From Cinnamomum chago (taxonomy: Eukaryota; Streptophyta; Magnoliopsida; Laurales; Lauraceae): a stretch of DNA of 64,000 nucleotides. Positions 34,801 to 46,033 of this stretch are shown in pieces. The DNA is taken from contig CP142453.1 of the NCBI GenBank assembly GCA_038049695.1, forward strand, positions 18,356,001 to 18,420,000, written 5' to 3'. A model generated the notes under the pieces. That model searched no databases and had not been told where the DNA came from. It saw only the letters and a program-made list of their open reading frames with translations. A program made the position numbers and the translations under genes. Position 1 is the first letter of the stretch. Every line of letters starts with the position of its first letter.

Positions 34801-37800
34801 CATAATGGCTGTCAAGGCCAATATTGGGATATGGACCGATACTTAGCTTGTGGCTGATATACATTTCATCTGGGCTGATAAATAGCTTTTTGGTCGATAC
34901 TTGAACCACACTGCTCCTGTGACCTGAATTGAAGTCCATTTAACATCTATGGAATTTGTTTCCATGAATTATGAACTTTGAGCATTCTTTCTTTATTTCT
35001 TGTTTGCTTTTTTTTTTTTTTTTTTCTTTTTGGAAGGTAACAAGATCCATTCCATGCAACAGAATTACAATAGGTCCATACAGTATAAGAAATGTCTACT
35101 CAAGATGCAAAGATGAAAAAGAAAAATGTACGTGTACAAACTATATCAAACCCTTAAAAACAAAAGTACTACTATTTCTACCATATCAACTTTTGATTTA
35201 GCCAATGAATCAGCCATCTTCTTTGCACATCGTTTTACCGGAGGATATGGAATGCATGTGCTCAATCTGTCAACCTCATTTGAGTGTTTGCTTATTACCA
35301 AGGTGAGGCCTTGATACTGTAAGCCCAACTCACTGCATGAGAGACTCTCTTTCAGTAATGTGGATACCTGAATTATATGCTGAAATCCTTAAGTCCTCTC
35401 TAATCGCCAAGAATTCTATTTCGTCGGAATCCTTGAACCATCCCCAGAAAAGAAACTGAGACTTTCTCCAATTATGATTGAAAAAGGCCTCTCCAACACT
35501 TGGATCTGGTTTCTGCTTGATGCCTCATCAATGTCAAACTTGAAACAATCGTGTAGGATACCATCTTGTCTCCATGTTAAATTTGAAGGATCCCGAATGT
35601 TGCCACATTTGCAAATATCTGAAGATGAAACCCTCTGTCCACTTAGCTAATCTTGAAAACTGGCTCCAATGAACTATCCTCCCTGTAAAATCCGATTTAT
35701 TTTTTTCTTTCTAAATCTTTGGACATTCTAACTTAGACAAAAAGGGCTGAACCATACTCTCTTGTAAAACAAGCATTTACCAAACACAACCTTATCCACA
35801 GTCCACAACAAAATGAAATCAACAAATCCTCAGTGCTTTTGAGACAAACATATTTTCCAGTTCTTTGTCCTGCTCTCTCCTTTTTCTAACTAGTGAATTT
35901 CTGAAGAAATGAATTCTACAATGTTACATACCCATCCATCACGAGCTCTTTTCAATTATAGTTATGACTTATGAGTACGCTTGGAGTCTTTTTGTCAATT
36001 CCTCTAAATTGACATTACCATTTTGCCACTTGAATGTTGTGAGCTTTTTTTTCATTCTGTTTTGCACTCTTACCATTCAACAACAAGCATGTTGTCAACC
36101 GCTTCAGATAATTACCAGTTTGCCTCCAAAGTCTGCAGTTGTCTAACTAGACAATTTTTTAAAGTACAAAGCCTAATTATGATATTTCATGATAATATTG
36201 CGAAGGCTTATATTGAAGTATTGCGAGAGTCATTGTTGCGAGACTTCTACGATTCTAATCGAATCGGAGGGAAAATTATTCATATCCATGCAACGGATCT
36301 CATTTATAAGTGAATATTAGGATTCAAATGTGAATCTTACGATTTTCATTCTTGTTTCGTTGAATCTTATAATGCAAGTGATTTGGTTGAGCAAGGATAG
36401 TAACAACCAAAAGGCTAATGTTAACACAAAAAAAAAAATCTTTCTTTCTTATTTTAGCATTTCTATTATAATAAGGTTATTTAGTAGTTAACAAAACCTC
36501 TTAAGATTTTTTGTGGCTTTGGGGAGGTTTAGAAACGAATAAGGAACTAGCATTTGATTAAAGCGTTCTACTCTACCCATGGGGTTTTGTCCTGTATTTT
36601 TAAAGAAAAAATTCAATTTTTTCTTCTTGAACATTTTTAACCTCAAGAGATACCCTAACATGTAAGATTGATTATTTGGATTTTATTTTTTATTTTTTTT
36701 ATTTAAAGAGAACAAAAAAAAAAAATTGCAACTTGTTAATTTTTCTTAATAACATTGATATCTTAATATGTTTAACTATTTACACACCTTTGATTATATA
36801 TTAATATATGTCAATGATATTCTTCATATTATCATTCCAATATATATATATTCTTCATATGATTATAACATAGTCTTATTTTTCATAATATTTATATTGC
36901 TATAGATGGAAATGGATTCAATATCGATTTTCAGAACAACGGTTGGAGTGGTCAAGTAACTGACATCATTACTTCTCTTATTTCATAAATTTACATTACA
37001 AATTACAACTTTATAGATTCTTGTCTCTAGATTCGGAGATGTCATCCTCTAAAATATCTCAACACAACTGACGTTGATTCTGGAACATTTTACTATCATA
37101 TAGTAGGTACAAAAAGAGTAAAGAAGTCGGATTGGGTCTTCTAGGATGATCAGAGTAATTACTTTTTGTTTCCAGTGCGTAGTTAATTATTAGGGTCATT
37201 GTTAAGGGGTCTATTTAAGGCTGTAAAGAGTCATGAGTGGGACAACTTCAGATTATTCTACAAATTTTCTTGAATAAACTAGTCTTTTTCAACTTTATTT
37301 GACAAGCTTTTCATTGGTTTCCCTTTGAGAAATCTTGTCTCCAACGGGGATTGGAGTATCTTTTGTGGCGAGGATTGCTTCCCTATCTAGTTTGCTTTAC
37401 GGTCCCACATGCACCTACACCTGCACCTTTTATCCTTCACTCTTCACGCCTTCGCCTCTACAATAATTCTTTTCCGGAACCCATTTTCCCATGAATTCCT
37501 ATGTATTAAGTTCCATGCATACAAACTGGCCCTCACTTTTTAGTTTTACTTTGATCAACTGAAGCTTACAAATGGGCCTAGTAATGACTCAACTTTTGTT
37601 CTTAAGACAAGGCAATGATTCTTGAGGATTGGGTAAATATGGAGCTGAAAGTTAAACTTTGGCACCAATTATGGGGGATTATCTAGAAAGTAAAGATCTG
37701 AGATTTGTCAGCTTACCTTCCGACTGGTGTAGGTCACATGACTAAAAAAACAGGAAATATGTCACTGCAAAATTGGTGATTGGTGACTCCTCCAGTTATG

Positions 37801-38390
37801 AAACATAAATTCCATATCTTAGAAATGCATAGTTATATACAATTGGACATGTATAGAGGAGGAAGGTTTTAATCCTCATTTCTCTGATGTTTTCTCTGGG
37901 TTTTCCGTGCACTGGATTTGTGTAAATTTTCTGACATGTTTGTTTCTATGCATCTTGATACTGATTGTTTCATGTCATTGTTCATCAGGAGATGTCCCAA
38001 GAGTTAATGGGCAGTTAGCTGTATCCCGCGCATTCGGTGATAAGAGTCTCAAATCGCACTTACGGTCTGACCCTGACATACAGCATGCTGATATTGATCG
38101 TAATACTGATCTTCTCATCCTGGCAAGTGATGGACTCTGGAAGGTTCGTCATCTTATTCCAACACTATTTTTTCCTTCTTTTTGCTTCACCATGACCAGA
38201 AATATTGATGAGTTTCCTTCATTTTTGGCCCAATGTGTTACATGTATAGGTAATGAGTAACGAAGAGGCAGTCAATTTGGCTAGAAAGACCAAGGATCCA
38301 CAGGCTGCGGCTAAGCAGCTAACAGCCGAGGCATTGCAACGAGACAGCAAAGATGATATATCTTGCGTCGTCATTCGGTTTAGGGTGTGA
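28720..38390 (+). CDS. protein phosphatase 2C (PPM family, metal-dependent Ser/Thr phosphatase)
   Basis: Coding exons: 28720-28779, 29276-29521, 30006-30282, 37989-38143 and 38250-38390. All junctions are GT/AG and in phase, giving 292 aa. PP2C motifs in order: MEDYHVA (D59), FAIYDGHLG (D80, G81), RGGSTAVTAI (133-142), NVGDSRAVL (D156), AVSRAFGD, LILASDGLW (D242), and RDSKDDISCVVIRF near the end. The metal-binding aspartates at these positions are all present. Length and wording match the short plant PP2Cs related to At1g34750 and At4g31750. There is no signal peptide or membrane segment, so I infer cytosol or nucleus. The start fits because MEVMHMCMDKLCCFNG is joined in frame to exon 2, and a spliced 5' UTR is likely. 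The third intron is 7.7 kb and packed with retroelements. It looks intact and functional. Confidence 0.93.
30826..31811 (+). pseudogene. RTE-type LINE reverse transcriptase remnant
   Basis: Lies in PP2C intron 3. Translated pieces include YIEIIKDIYEG, LVDESRDGVNAKINRW and a tail GLRWFGHVQHR, with stops and frameshifts. It ends in ccccaatatagttgggacaagg and a (TGA)n run (31766-31811), the usual RTE-type 3' end. Confidence 0.8.
31766..31811 (+). repeat. (GAT)n microsatellite at LINE 3' end
   Basis: About 14 GAT/TGA units form the 3' tail of the RTE remnant. Confidence 0.85.
32540..32556 (+). repeat. target-site duplication copy 1 of 3
   Basis: aaggatgtacagtaaat. The same 17-mer, with one change each, recurs at 33429-33445 and 33606-33622. 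Confidence 0.85.
32557..33428 (-). pseudogene. RTE-type LINE fragment, inverse orientation
   Basis: On the - strand it carries GATGAATCAGAAGATGG (RT region VDESEDGVN) and ends in GGGACTAGGCTTTGATGATG at 32557. It is the same family as 30826-31811 but 5'-truncated. It is flanked by 17-bp duplications at 32540-32556 and 33429-33445. It lies in PP2C intron 3. Confidence 0.8.
33429..33445 (+). repeat. target-site duplication copy 2 of 3 (shared)
   Basis: aaggatgtatagtaaat. It is the right flank of the LINE fragment and the left flank of the Au SINE. Confidence 0.85.
33446..33605 (+). mobile_element. Au-type SINE
   Basis: It starts aaagggcaacccaattcatg and contains gtggggtctgggg, gtacgcagccttacc and gagaggctgtttcc, the conserved Au SINE blocks. 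It is bounded by 17-bp duplications at 33429-33445 and 33606-33622. No coding capacity. Confidence 0.85.
33606..33622 (+). repeat. target-site duplication copy 3 of 3
   Basis: aaggatatatagtaaat, the right flank of the Au SINE. Confidence 0.85.
33770..34200 (-). pseudogene. L1 LINE reverse transcriptase C-terminal fragment
   Basis: On the - strand: LSFGGRISLIKASLSNVPVC, then YIYMSLFKMPKS, then WRFGEEKEALWRKVLIAHKY, interrupted by stops. These are standard plant L1 RT blocks. It lies in PP2C intron 3. Confidence 0.8.
35009..35700 (-). pseudogene. L1 LINE RNase H end with poly-A
   Basis: On the - strand: DEIEFLAIREDLRISAYNSG, then KKMADSLAKSKVDMVE, ending in an A tail (poly-T on + at about 35009-35029). 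It is frame-broken and is a separate fragment from 33770-34200. It lies in PP2C intron 3. Confidence 0.75.
35701..37988. other. distal part of PP2C intron 3
   Basis: AT-rich and noncoding. 37,190-37,400 (tctccaacggggattggagt) could be an old LTR piece, but no partner LTR is present. Confidence 0.5.
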
Positions 38391-39519
38391 ACTATGAAGG
38401 CTGTTAACCCGCGGTTGCTGGAAATTTTAAGTTTCTGGTTGCTGGAAATTTGAAGTTTCTTCCAATGGGCAGCCATCTACCAACTGCATTCACTGCAGTC
38501 ATCGACTCTGCATGACTTTAAAAAAATAAAAAATAATCCAAGAAAGGTCACCTTCTCCTATTCCCTTGTAAAATTTCTCTCTTGGTTTGTGCAAGTTTGA
38601 TATTGTTTTTATTTCTTCACAAGTACTAAGAATCCAATGCATACCTTGTTTTTATAGCATTTGAGAATGAGAAGTATCTCAGTCAAATGAAGGATTTATT
38701 TTCATAAATGAATGGAAACTCTGCTCATTTTTCTGTTTGTATTCAGTGTTGGAGCATATATTAATGATTCAGATTTCTGGCTTCACAGTTTATAATGATT
38801 GTATTGGGGGCAAGAAAGAAAAAAAAGGCAGTAACATGACAGCCTGAGAGTTTGCTACTAGAATTGCATTGAATTTTTTATGATTTGCTTCCACTGATTG
38901 ATTGTCAGTGCTTCTTTTGCATTGTAGTAGTGGTAATTGTGATGTTTGGTCCATTTTAGTATTGCATATTCAACTAAAATTTCCAATTTCAACTCCATTG
39001 TGGATGCTGGAGATGCCTGGAAATCTCCAAGGTTTGAAGATCCTAACCCTCTGATGGTGGCCCGCAGTTTATTAAGGGAAGAATAGAGCAGAAGTCTGAA
39101 AAAAAATGGCAGAACTATATTTAACTAGTATCTTCCATGTTGGAAGATATATGGGCATCTTTCACTGATTGTGGGTCACTGGATCAATGGTCTCGGCCAT
39201 CAAATTATGATCTCTGTATGTAGATCAGTCGTCTAAGTGAACTTTACAGTTGCTGAGGCTTAGGATGTTGAGGTTCAAGTGGACATTGGTTATAGAATCA
39301 TGAGATTAATGACTGTTAATCAATGCAGTTCTCTGAACTTTTTATGATCAAATGTTAGTCTTGAACTTCTGGGCTATTGCTTATTGAAGTGCACCCATAG
39401 TAGCTCTGGTTCTATTAACTAAATATTTCCGATTAAAGGAAGCAACACTTCAATTTCCATTGATAGGGTTGTAAAAGAGTCAGTTTAGGAATGGTGGTTG
39501 GGTCCAAGCTGGACCTGTA
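38391..39519. other. PP2C 3' region and intergenic
   Basis: The PP2C 3' UTR presumably occupies the first few hundred bases; an exact poly-A site is not evident. No other gene seen. Confidence 0.4.
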
Positions 39520-39990
39520 TCCAAGTATGATACGCAGATACTTCAAATAGACAACGTGTCATATCTGATACTTCACTTTTAAGTTTTAATGTGCTAGTCT
39601 GTGTCCTTGCCATACCCATGCACTGACCGTGTCATGTCAATGATGCATTTTGATATCATGGGAACCGAACTAGTGTTCCATGCTATGATGCCCAGGTACG
39701 GATATGGACATTGGTACGAGGATCAGAAATATGACTCTTTACTTTTAAAAATCTATAACGCGGATATGGATATGGGTGTCTTAATTTTTTTCTTTAGATC
39801 ACTTCTTTTTTAGTATTTTTTATGTTAAGAAGTAAGAAAATTAAAATAACTATATGAAATAAAGGACATGCTTAGTATGTGATATGTTAAACTTGTACTC
39901 TAGAGGTATCGGTGTAGTATCGGATACCAATACAACTGTCGTATTGATCTGATACGGATATGTTGGGCTTATATAAGTATCTAGGTATCA
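39520..39990 (+). repeat. dispersed repeat family, copy 1
   Basis: Shares agtaagaaaattaaaataac-like, aactatatgaaataa and ttaaacttgtactctagagg-like blocks with 55,480-55,960. Its first part (atacttcaaatagacaac) matches 51,990-52,040. Noncoding, unclassified. Confidence 0.65.
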
Positions 39991-41363
39991 TAGATTCCAT
40001 GTACCAGACCCAACACTTTATGCATAGGAGCTGGGCACAGATTGGGCATATAGGTATTCTAACCTGGACCAGGACCTTTTATACATACGGTTGTTTTGCT
40101 AGAGGTATGTCTCACAGATTGGGTATATATTAATTCTGATCTGGACCAGGACCCGGATCATGGATTGTGACTAGAGAAAAGGTTCATACTTTGAATTTTT
40201 GGGTTGAGTCTTTCTAGTCACTGGGTAATCTGAATCTATTGACATCCTACACATTGAATTTGTCTCTGGATGCCAATTGATGTTGACATACAGTTCAACT
40301 GCTCAACAATGTATCTGACAGCTCTCTTACTGGATTCACATGTTTAGATCCACTGCTGCCAGGGGCAGTTAGTTTTAGCCTATGTGGAGTGCAAATGTTT
40401 GCACGTCTGATGATCCACACTATCTATATCATGGGCCCTACCTTGTGATGGCTTGTTACAAAAGAAGCCTCTAAAAACATTCTGACCAAATGTTAGCTTT
40501 TTAATTGTTTTCAGGTTTGATCATTTTAATTTTTTATCTGTGATCATTATCGAATCTTATTTAGCGCTGCCAAATGTGGGGTCTTTTGGTTGGCATCTAT
40601 TAAGGTCTAATGTCAGTGTGGCCCATAGGCCATAGTTCAAAACTTCTCTGCTAATTTTGTGTCCTACCCATCTGATTGAGTGCCTAAAATGGGTAACAGA
40701 AAAAAAAGGGGTTGAATTCAGTAGTGAAACAATGTGGAAAAGTTGATGTCTAGGATCACTTGATGAGTTTTGGATAGTGGGTCAACCCAGGACAAGGCTC
40801 ATCAGATGAATGAAGGGCGTTCATTGATTGTATTCATACCATATTTTGGTAGGACATATCCGGATCTATGCAAACTGAGTGCAGGTAACTCGATTGCAGC
40901 AAAAAACCTCAGAATACCCTTCTAAAAGCTGGAACTCATTAGGAGTGCCACTGACTACTCTCCAGCAGTCAGATTTACAGATAATCTGAACAACAACATC
41001 CTGTTTCTATGTAACTGAGTTCTGGAGAATCAGAAACACGAGGTAATTAGAGTTACAATTATCCTAAAACGAGTCCTTGGGATGTGTATGGATCTTTGTA
41101 AACTGTTCATGCACAAATGAAGGTTCATGTGTCTGGATGGGCCCTTATCTGATTGGTCGGTTGTAATGAATTATACTCCTAACCATGGATTAGTGGAGAA
41201 CAAATGGAAAATCTTCTTAAATGGCCCATCAGATTATGATCAGGATACTACAACTTACCCATCATTCATTCACCTAAAGACCATTACATATACACATAGT
41301 ATCTAGGTGGTATAATTTTTCTTTGCATACAAGATGGCCAAAGCATTTCGCGTGAGCCTATAA
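39991..41363. other. intergenic, no gene seen
   Basis: Only short ORFs without recognisable content. Confidence 0.5.
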
Positions 41364-41639
41364 TCAGCTGGTTTCATTAGGAGCAAAAGCATTCTCAGTA
41401 GCAGCAACTTCTTTTGCCCAAGCTAACAAGAACTCCTTCATCTCGCGTTGATTAATTGCCGTACATGCACCAAAACTACTCTCTTTCTTCTTTTTCTCCT
41501 TCTCATTCTCTAATTCTTCTTGGATCAGAAGCCTTGGTGGCAGCGGAGGTTCATCGACCTCTCCAGCATCCGAAACTTCGACGTCGGTGCTGCACTCGAG
41601 GTAGTGAATGCCCGCCATTGCCAGAGCTTCAATCGACAT
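41364..41639 (-). CDS. small protein with MS-EALAMAG N-terminus, paralogue 1
   Basis: 91 aa, single exon. I chose the ATG at 41639 because the N-terminus MSIEALAMAGIHYLECS aligns directly with the gene at 47817-48074 (MSVSLEALAMAGVDYLEVN), and both starts sit in the context ggccATGtc. After the N-terminus come an acidic and Pro-rich stretch (DAGEVDEPPLPPRLL), a charged helix (EELENEKEKKKKESS) and a C-terminal helix (REMKEFLLAWAKEVA). No signal peptide or membrane segment is seen. A TATA-like box (tataaata, + 41684-41677) lies about 38-45 bases upstream of the ATG, so the 5' UTR would be short. I do not know the function; I infer a plant-specific small gene family from the conservation between the two copies. 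Confidence 0.65.
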   Translation of the reverse strand: MSIEALAMAGIHYLECSTDVEVSDAGEVDEPPLPPRLLIQEELENEKEKKKKESSFGACTAINQREMKEFLLAWAKEVAATENAFAPNETS

Positions 41640-41676
41640 GGCCAAATGCCAAATATCTGAGTTCTGTATCTGGGGG

Positions 41677-41684
41677 TATTTATA
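41677..41684 (-). promoter_or_regulatory. candidate TATA box, small gene 1
   Basis: tataaata on the - strand, about 38 bases upstream of the chosen ATG. It supports this strand being transcribed. Confidence 0.45.
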
Positions 41685-41903
41685 GATGGATACTTTCCAT
41701 GTGTTTAAAGAACTGTTCATGTGTTTCTTACCTCAATGACATGGCAACATGCATGGATCACGAGTTCTGGAGTAGAAGCTTCTCTAATCTGTGATATTTG
41801 TGTTTGTTCGGGCACCCGTGATTGTATTTCCTCTCCTTGTGGTGGAATCGTTCATCCCCCCTTCCCCATACCTGCATTGGATTGATATTTAAAGTGAAGT
41901 TTC

Positions 41904-41914
41904 ACCTTTTTCTA

Positions 41915-41920
<6 letters not shown>
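41904..41920 (+). repeat. SINE target-site duplication, left
   Basis: acctttttctagatcct, identical to 42111-42127. Confidence 0.9.
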
Positions 41921-41952
<32 letters not shown>

Positions 41953-42110
41953 TCGGAGGGTTCCCAACCCTTTGGGCTGGACTAATCCCTCCGGGCCCAA
42001 AGGGAAGCCGAGTAAATCCCCTGTAGCCCTAGTGTGGTAGCGGAGTTTCGAACCCACAACCTCCGAGAGCAAACCGTGATCCTAGGCCAACTAAGCTACC
42101 CCTTGGGGAT
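41921..42110 (-). mobile_element. tRNA-derived SINE
   Basis: On the - strand it begins ATCCCCAAGGGGTAGCTTAG (box A-like tagcttagttggcc), has box B-like ggttcgaaactcc, and ends in a long A tail (poly-T on + at about 41921-41950). Perfect 17-bp duplications flank it, so it is a fairly recent insertion. It lies 280 bases upstream of small gene 1. Confidence 0.9.
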
Positions 42111-42127
42111 ACCTTTTTCTAGATCCT
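42111..42127 (+). repeat. SINE target-site duplication, right
   Basis: acctttttctagatcct, identical to 41904-41920. Confidence 0.9.
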
Positions 42128-44461
42128 CAATGAATGAGCTGTTATGGAGTAGCGGTGGCAATGGGTCAGGTTATGTTGGATTTGGTTGGTGAGTTGACTA
42201 TTATGTGCTAGATTGTGGCCCAGGTTCCATTGGTTGATTGTCCTCATTGCTCCACTAAAAATTTCAATTTAAGTTTCACATTCACGTGTCATAATTCTCT
42301 AACTCTTTCTCAAAAAAGGAGTTTCTGCCCCTATCTAATAGCCAATGATTTAATTTGTTAGTAATTTAAGTAAATTTAAAAAGATCCGCCTTTGTAGGAG
42401 AATGTTTCGGAGAGATAATCGATATATCATTAATGACACATGTCACACTTTCATTGACTAAAAGAGGGGCATTATTTTGTAAAAAAAACGCCCGAGGAGT
42501 TTTATAGCGCAACTCATATATGAATAGGTAGCTTCAATTTGTGTTTAATCGGCCAAATTACTAAGGCCTAATCTAAAACCAGACCTGCTTGTTAATAAAG
42601 TAGGGGATGTTAGGCTGAATTCGACCAAAATCTAACCATACCGTAAACTGCGAAAGTTAGGTTCGAGTCAGGGTTGGTGGGTTGATGGATCTGATATCAT
42701 GTATGGATTGAGTACAAATCCGGCTATTTATTCATCAGAGTAATGTAGAAGTTAGGAAGTACTGGCACAATCATCATTATCTTTTGCTTGTCCTCTCACT
42801 CTAAGTTTACTTAAGGAGTTCTGTAGTTGACTACAAAATTAACCATAAAATGAGTTTAAAGTAAAATTTCTATGAAGTTTGGCAAGAAACTTACCTCCGT
42901 TAGTTTGATACAACCCTTCTACTTTATCCAAGGTTGGGATCAATTCATCACCTCACAAGAACATGAAAGCAAGAAGTATTAACCCCAAGTCCTGAGCCAT
43001 GGCTCCATTACATTGTTGTCGTTGACATCGAAATGAATATGAATTTTGGGAGTTCAAGAGGTAAGAAGTGTTTGGAATGCACATTTCAATGTTAATAGCT
43101 TGTCTCCTTTGTATTTTGATTTTTTATTTCTCTCTTCCATTGAAAAGATGAAATGAGGTGAACAAAATGTACTATTTCATATATATGTAATTTTTTACCT
43201 CTGTAAGTTTTACTTAATACAAGAAAACTTCATTCCATGCAAACTTATCCGAAGCAGCCTATAAATTATTGGGTCTAGGATTAAAATTTTCCATTCCTTG
43301 GTCCTATGCCCCACTAAATATTTACTTTAGGTACGCGCACATGCAAACTTCATGAAAGTGTAGTTATGGATGGCAAATATTTCAGACCATTGATCAGATT
43401 GTTTTCACTGTGGATGGGATCCCATAAAGATCCCAAATTCTTCCTCCCAAACTCTGTGGTGGGGCCATAAGAGTTATATGTTCATTTGAGTTTAAACTTT
43501 GTTAAATATATTTATTTATTTATTTATTTTTGTATCTAGCGACCCATGAGAGAACTGAACCTAGGGAAAATAGCATGCTCGGGCAGGAAGAAAAGCCACA
43601 GTCATAATGAAGGAAGCCTGCTAGTGCAAGAAGAAGAACACAAAGATTGGATCCCGGGCAATTAGATACCGAGGAGCTGAGTACCCAACCAACTATGCAT
43701 AATGCAACCCTCTTTTCTTTTAAATATATTAAGGGGCTAGCTGTTCGTTTTCCTAGAATGTATAACTTAAATACGTAGGAATTCATGATTAAATGAGTTC
43801 CATCTTTAATATTATCTTAGTGGGATGGGATTTTTTTATCAGTTGGCTGTTGGTTCTGGTCCACTGATGGGGACAATATCCCTATGATTATTTGGTCCTG
43901 CTTGTAAATGTGCAAAACTAGGAATGCCATCTTCTTCTGCCATCAACCCTTTCACCCAGCATCCATTCTATGGAGCTTTCAAAGCCATTCCCATTCATGA
44001 ATGGAATGTATCTAACCAACTCAAAGTGGATAACTTCAGAAGTCCATAGTGCTCCGCCTTGGGACTGGTATATAAATTTTGATGGATCCTTCAACCCTCA
44101 CTGGACCAACATCATACCCATTAAATCCAACTAAACTATCCACCTATGAAACCCATTGGTGAACTAAATGAAGAATGGGTTCTATAGGACGGTGGAAGGG
44201 TTGGATGTAATGGGTCCGATGTTACATAGACAAAGGATGGGTTGGTAATAGAGTCGCTTGTGGTGGATATTCATTGAGGTAAAAGTATGATGTGCAGGAT
44301 ATTCATTCAGTGGATTCTAAACATTTAAATTGAGATTGAGTGGACCATTCATGGCCCACCACGTTACCACGGCTTACGGTCTGCCATGTCACAGGGGGCA
44401 TGGACTGCTTGCGATGACATGGAAGACCTTGAGTGGTCCACTCAAGATCATCGTGCGCAGA
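42128..44461. other. intergenic, no gene seen
   Basis: Short ORFs only. A TTTA tetramer run is near 43,508-43,530. Confidence 0.5.
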
Positions 44462-45375
44462 TGAAAAATTTAATTATGGGTCCGCGATCTCTAGATTGGT
44501 GTACTCAAACAATCAAGTCAATAGTGTGCAGAAATAAACAATATGCAGCGGAAATAAACAAAACAAGCACACACCACAACGACACCAAATTTAAGGTGGA
44601 AAACCCTAATCGGGTGAAAAACCACCGATCCAAACTGGATCAAATCAAACACTATGAATCTCACAATTACAAGAAACTCAGATCTCTTCCTCAGATATCC
44701 TCTACCCAAGGACTGAAGTTACCTTGTGTCGCTTCACGCTTTAACGACTTCACACCGTTGATTGCAACAAATTCAATCCAGCGTCTGACTCCTCAAATCT
44801 TCTCATAAGAAGATAATCTTCTACAAAAGATGCAGAAGAACTGGCTCTAGAGAACTTGGCAGCACAACTTCATAAAAATCTCTAAAAAGAATTCTCTCAA
44901 TGATAATCTTCTAACTCGGAACTTTGAGATGTGAGGGTCCCTTTTTTGGAATAGCCCTTGAGTCCTTTAAATAGTCATAAGGACGTGCTTAAAGTTGCCT
45001 AAGATGATTAGGACTCAAACCAGCAGTTTGAGCACAATAATAATAGCAGTTTCCAAAATTCGTAGTTCACTGCGCTTGGTTCGCTTAAGCGGTCATTGGG
45101 TGCGCTCGAGCGGACTAACCTCTGTTTCAGTGCTTGGGCAAACTGACTTGTTCGCTCGAGCGGATATGATGGTCGCTCGAGCGGACCCCTCTCTGGATAA
45201 TCCGGAATTTCAACTCTCTTTCTTCAGCTTTCTTCTTTTAATTCTTTCAGACTTTCTTCTTCTGAGTCATTCCAATCTTCTATCTTCAGAGTCCTTTTCT
45301 AAATAAAAATTACAATGCAAAAGACCCAGAGTTTTGTCCAACCCATGAATTTAGCCAACACTAAAATTCCTAACA
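44462..45375 (-). repeat. 3' LTR of the non-autonomous element
   Basis: 914 bp. On the - strand it begins TGTTAGGAATTTTAGTG. It holds four palindromes: cgcttaagcg (45082-45091) and cgctcgagcg (45103-45112, 45153-45162, 45174-45183). Confidence 0.88.
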
Positions 45376-45561
45376 ATCTTCCCCTTTGGCAATTCATGGA
45401 CAAAACTCCCTAAGACAATACAATTTGATCTACCCAAAATGAAACCCAAAATACATTGAATTTATAGAAATAAAAGAAATGGCAATCAGCACAAAGATAT
45501 GCAATCAGTAAATGTAGATCTGCATTGTCTCTGACTCAGTCTGAACTTCTTGTTCTCCCCC

Positions 45562-45975
45562 TTAATCTGTCATCTTTCTCCCCCTTTTTGTCCATAAATT
45601 GACAAAGCTAAAGATAAGAACATGCAGTTTTTTGTCAATTAGGATCAATAGCTCCCCCTCAAAAGCAACTCCCCCTGAATGTATCTTCATAGCAGCACTG
45701 GGGGTGGGAGCTTCAGCTCTTTGATCAGGCTTTTTACATGTAGCCACCCACACTTGTGTAGTTTGATCTTTCAGCAGCGTGTGAGTAAACTCCTTGGGTA
45801 AATTAGATTTTCTAACCCAAATTTGAGCCGTTTTGGGTGGAGAAAAATCCTTCCGCCATTGCTTGATCTTAGGTAAACTTTGCAGCTTCTTGCAATGGGG
45901 ACAAATGTGTCCTTTTAATCCACAATGATGACAAGGAGGCTTGGAAGTAGATGTCCCTTCTCTATTAAGCACCAT
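45562..45975 (-). CDS. gag-like zinc-knuckle ORF of the LTR element
   Basis: 137 codons, the only ORF in the element's interior. Near the N-terminus it has CHHCGLKGHICPHC, a C-x2-C-x4-H-x4-C zinc knuckle as in retrotransposon nucleocapsids. It is followed by a basic stretch (KKLQSLPKIKQWRKD) and the degenerate piece IWVRKS. It begins just inside the PBS side. The normal gag capsid part upstream is missing, so this is a deleted gag remnant rather than a working polyprotein. Confidence 0.6.
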   Translation of the reverse strand: MVLNREGTSTSKPPCHHCGLKGHICPHCKKLQSLPKIKQWRKDFSPPKTAQIWVRKSNLPKEFTHTLLKDQTTQVWVATCKKPDQRAEAPTPSAAMKIHSGGVAFEGELLILIDKKLHVLIFSFVNLWTKRGRKMTD

Positions 45976-46033
45976 TCTAGAAATCTTGTAGGATCAAACA
46001 CAACAAGATAGTGCAACCCGCTCTGATACCAAT

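Noticed and set aside
37190..37400. Solo LTR in PP2C intron 3
   Set aside because: The LTR-like wording is weak, with no partner and no target duplication found.
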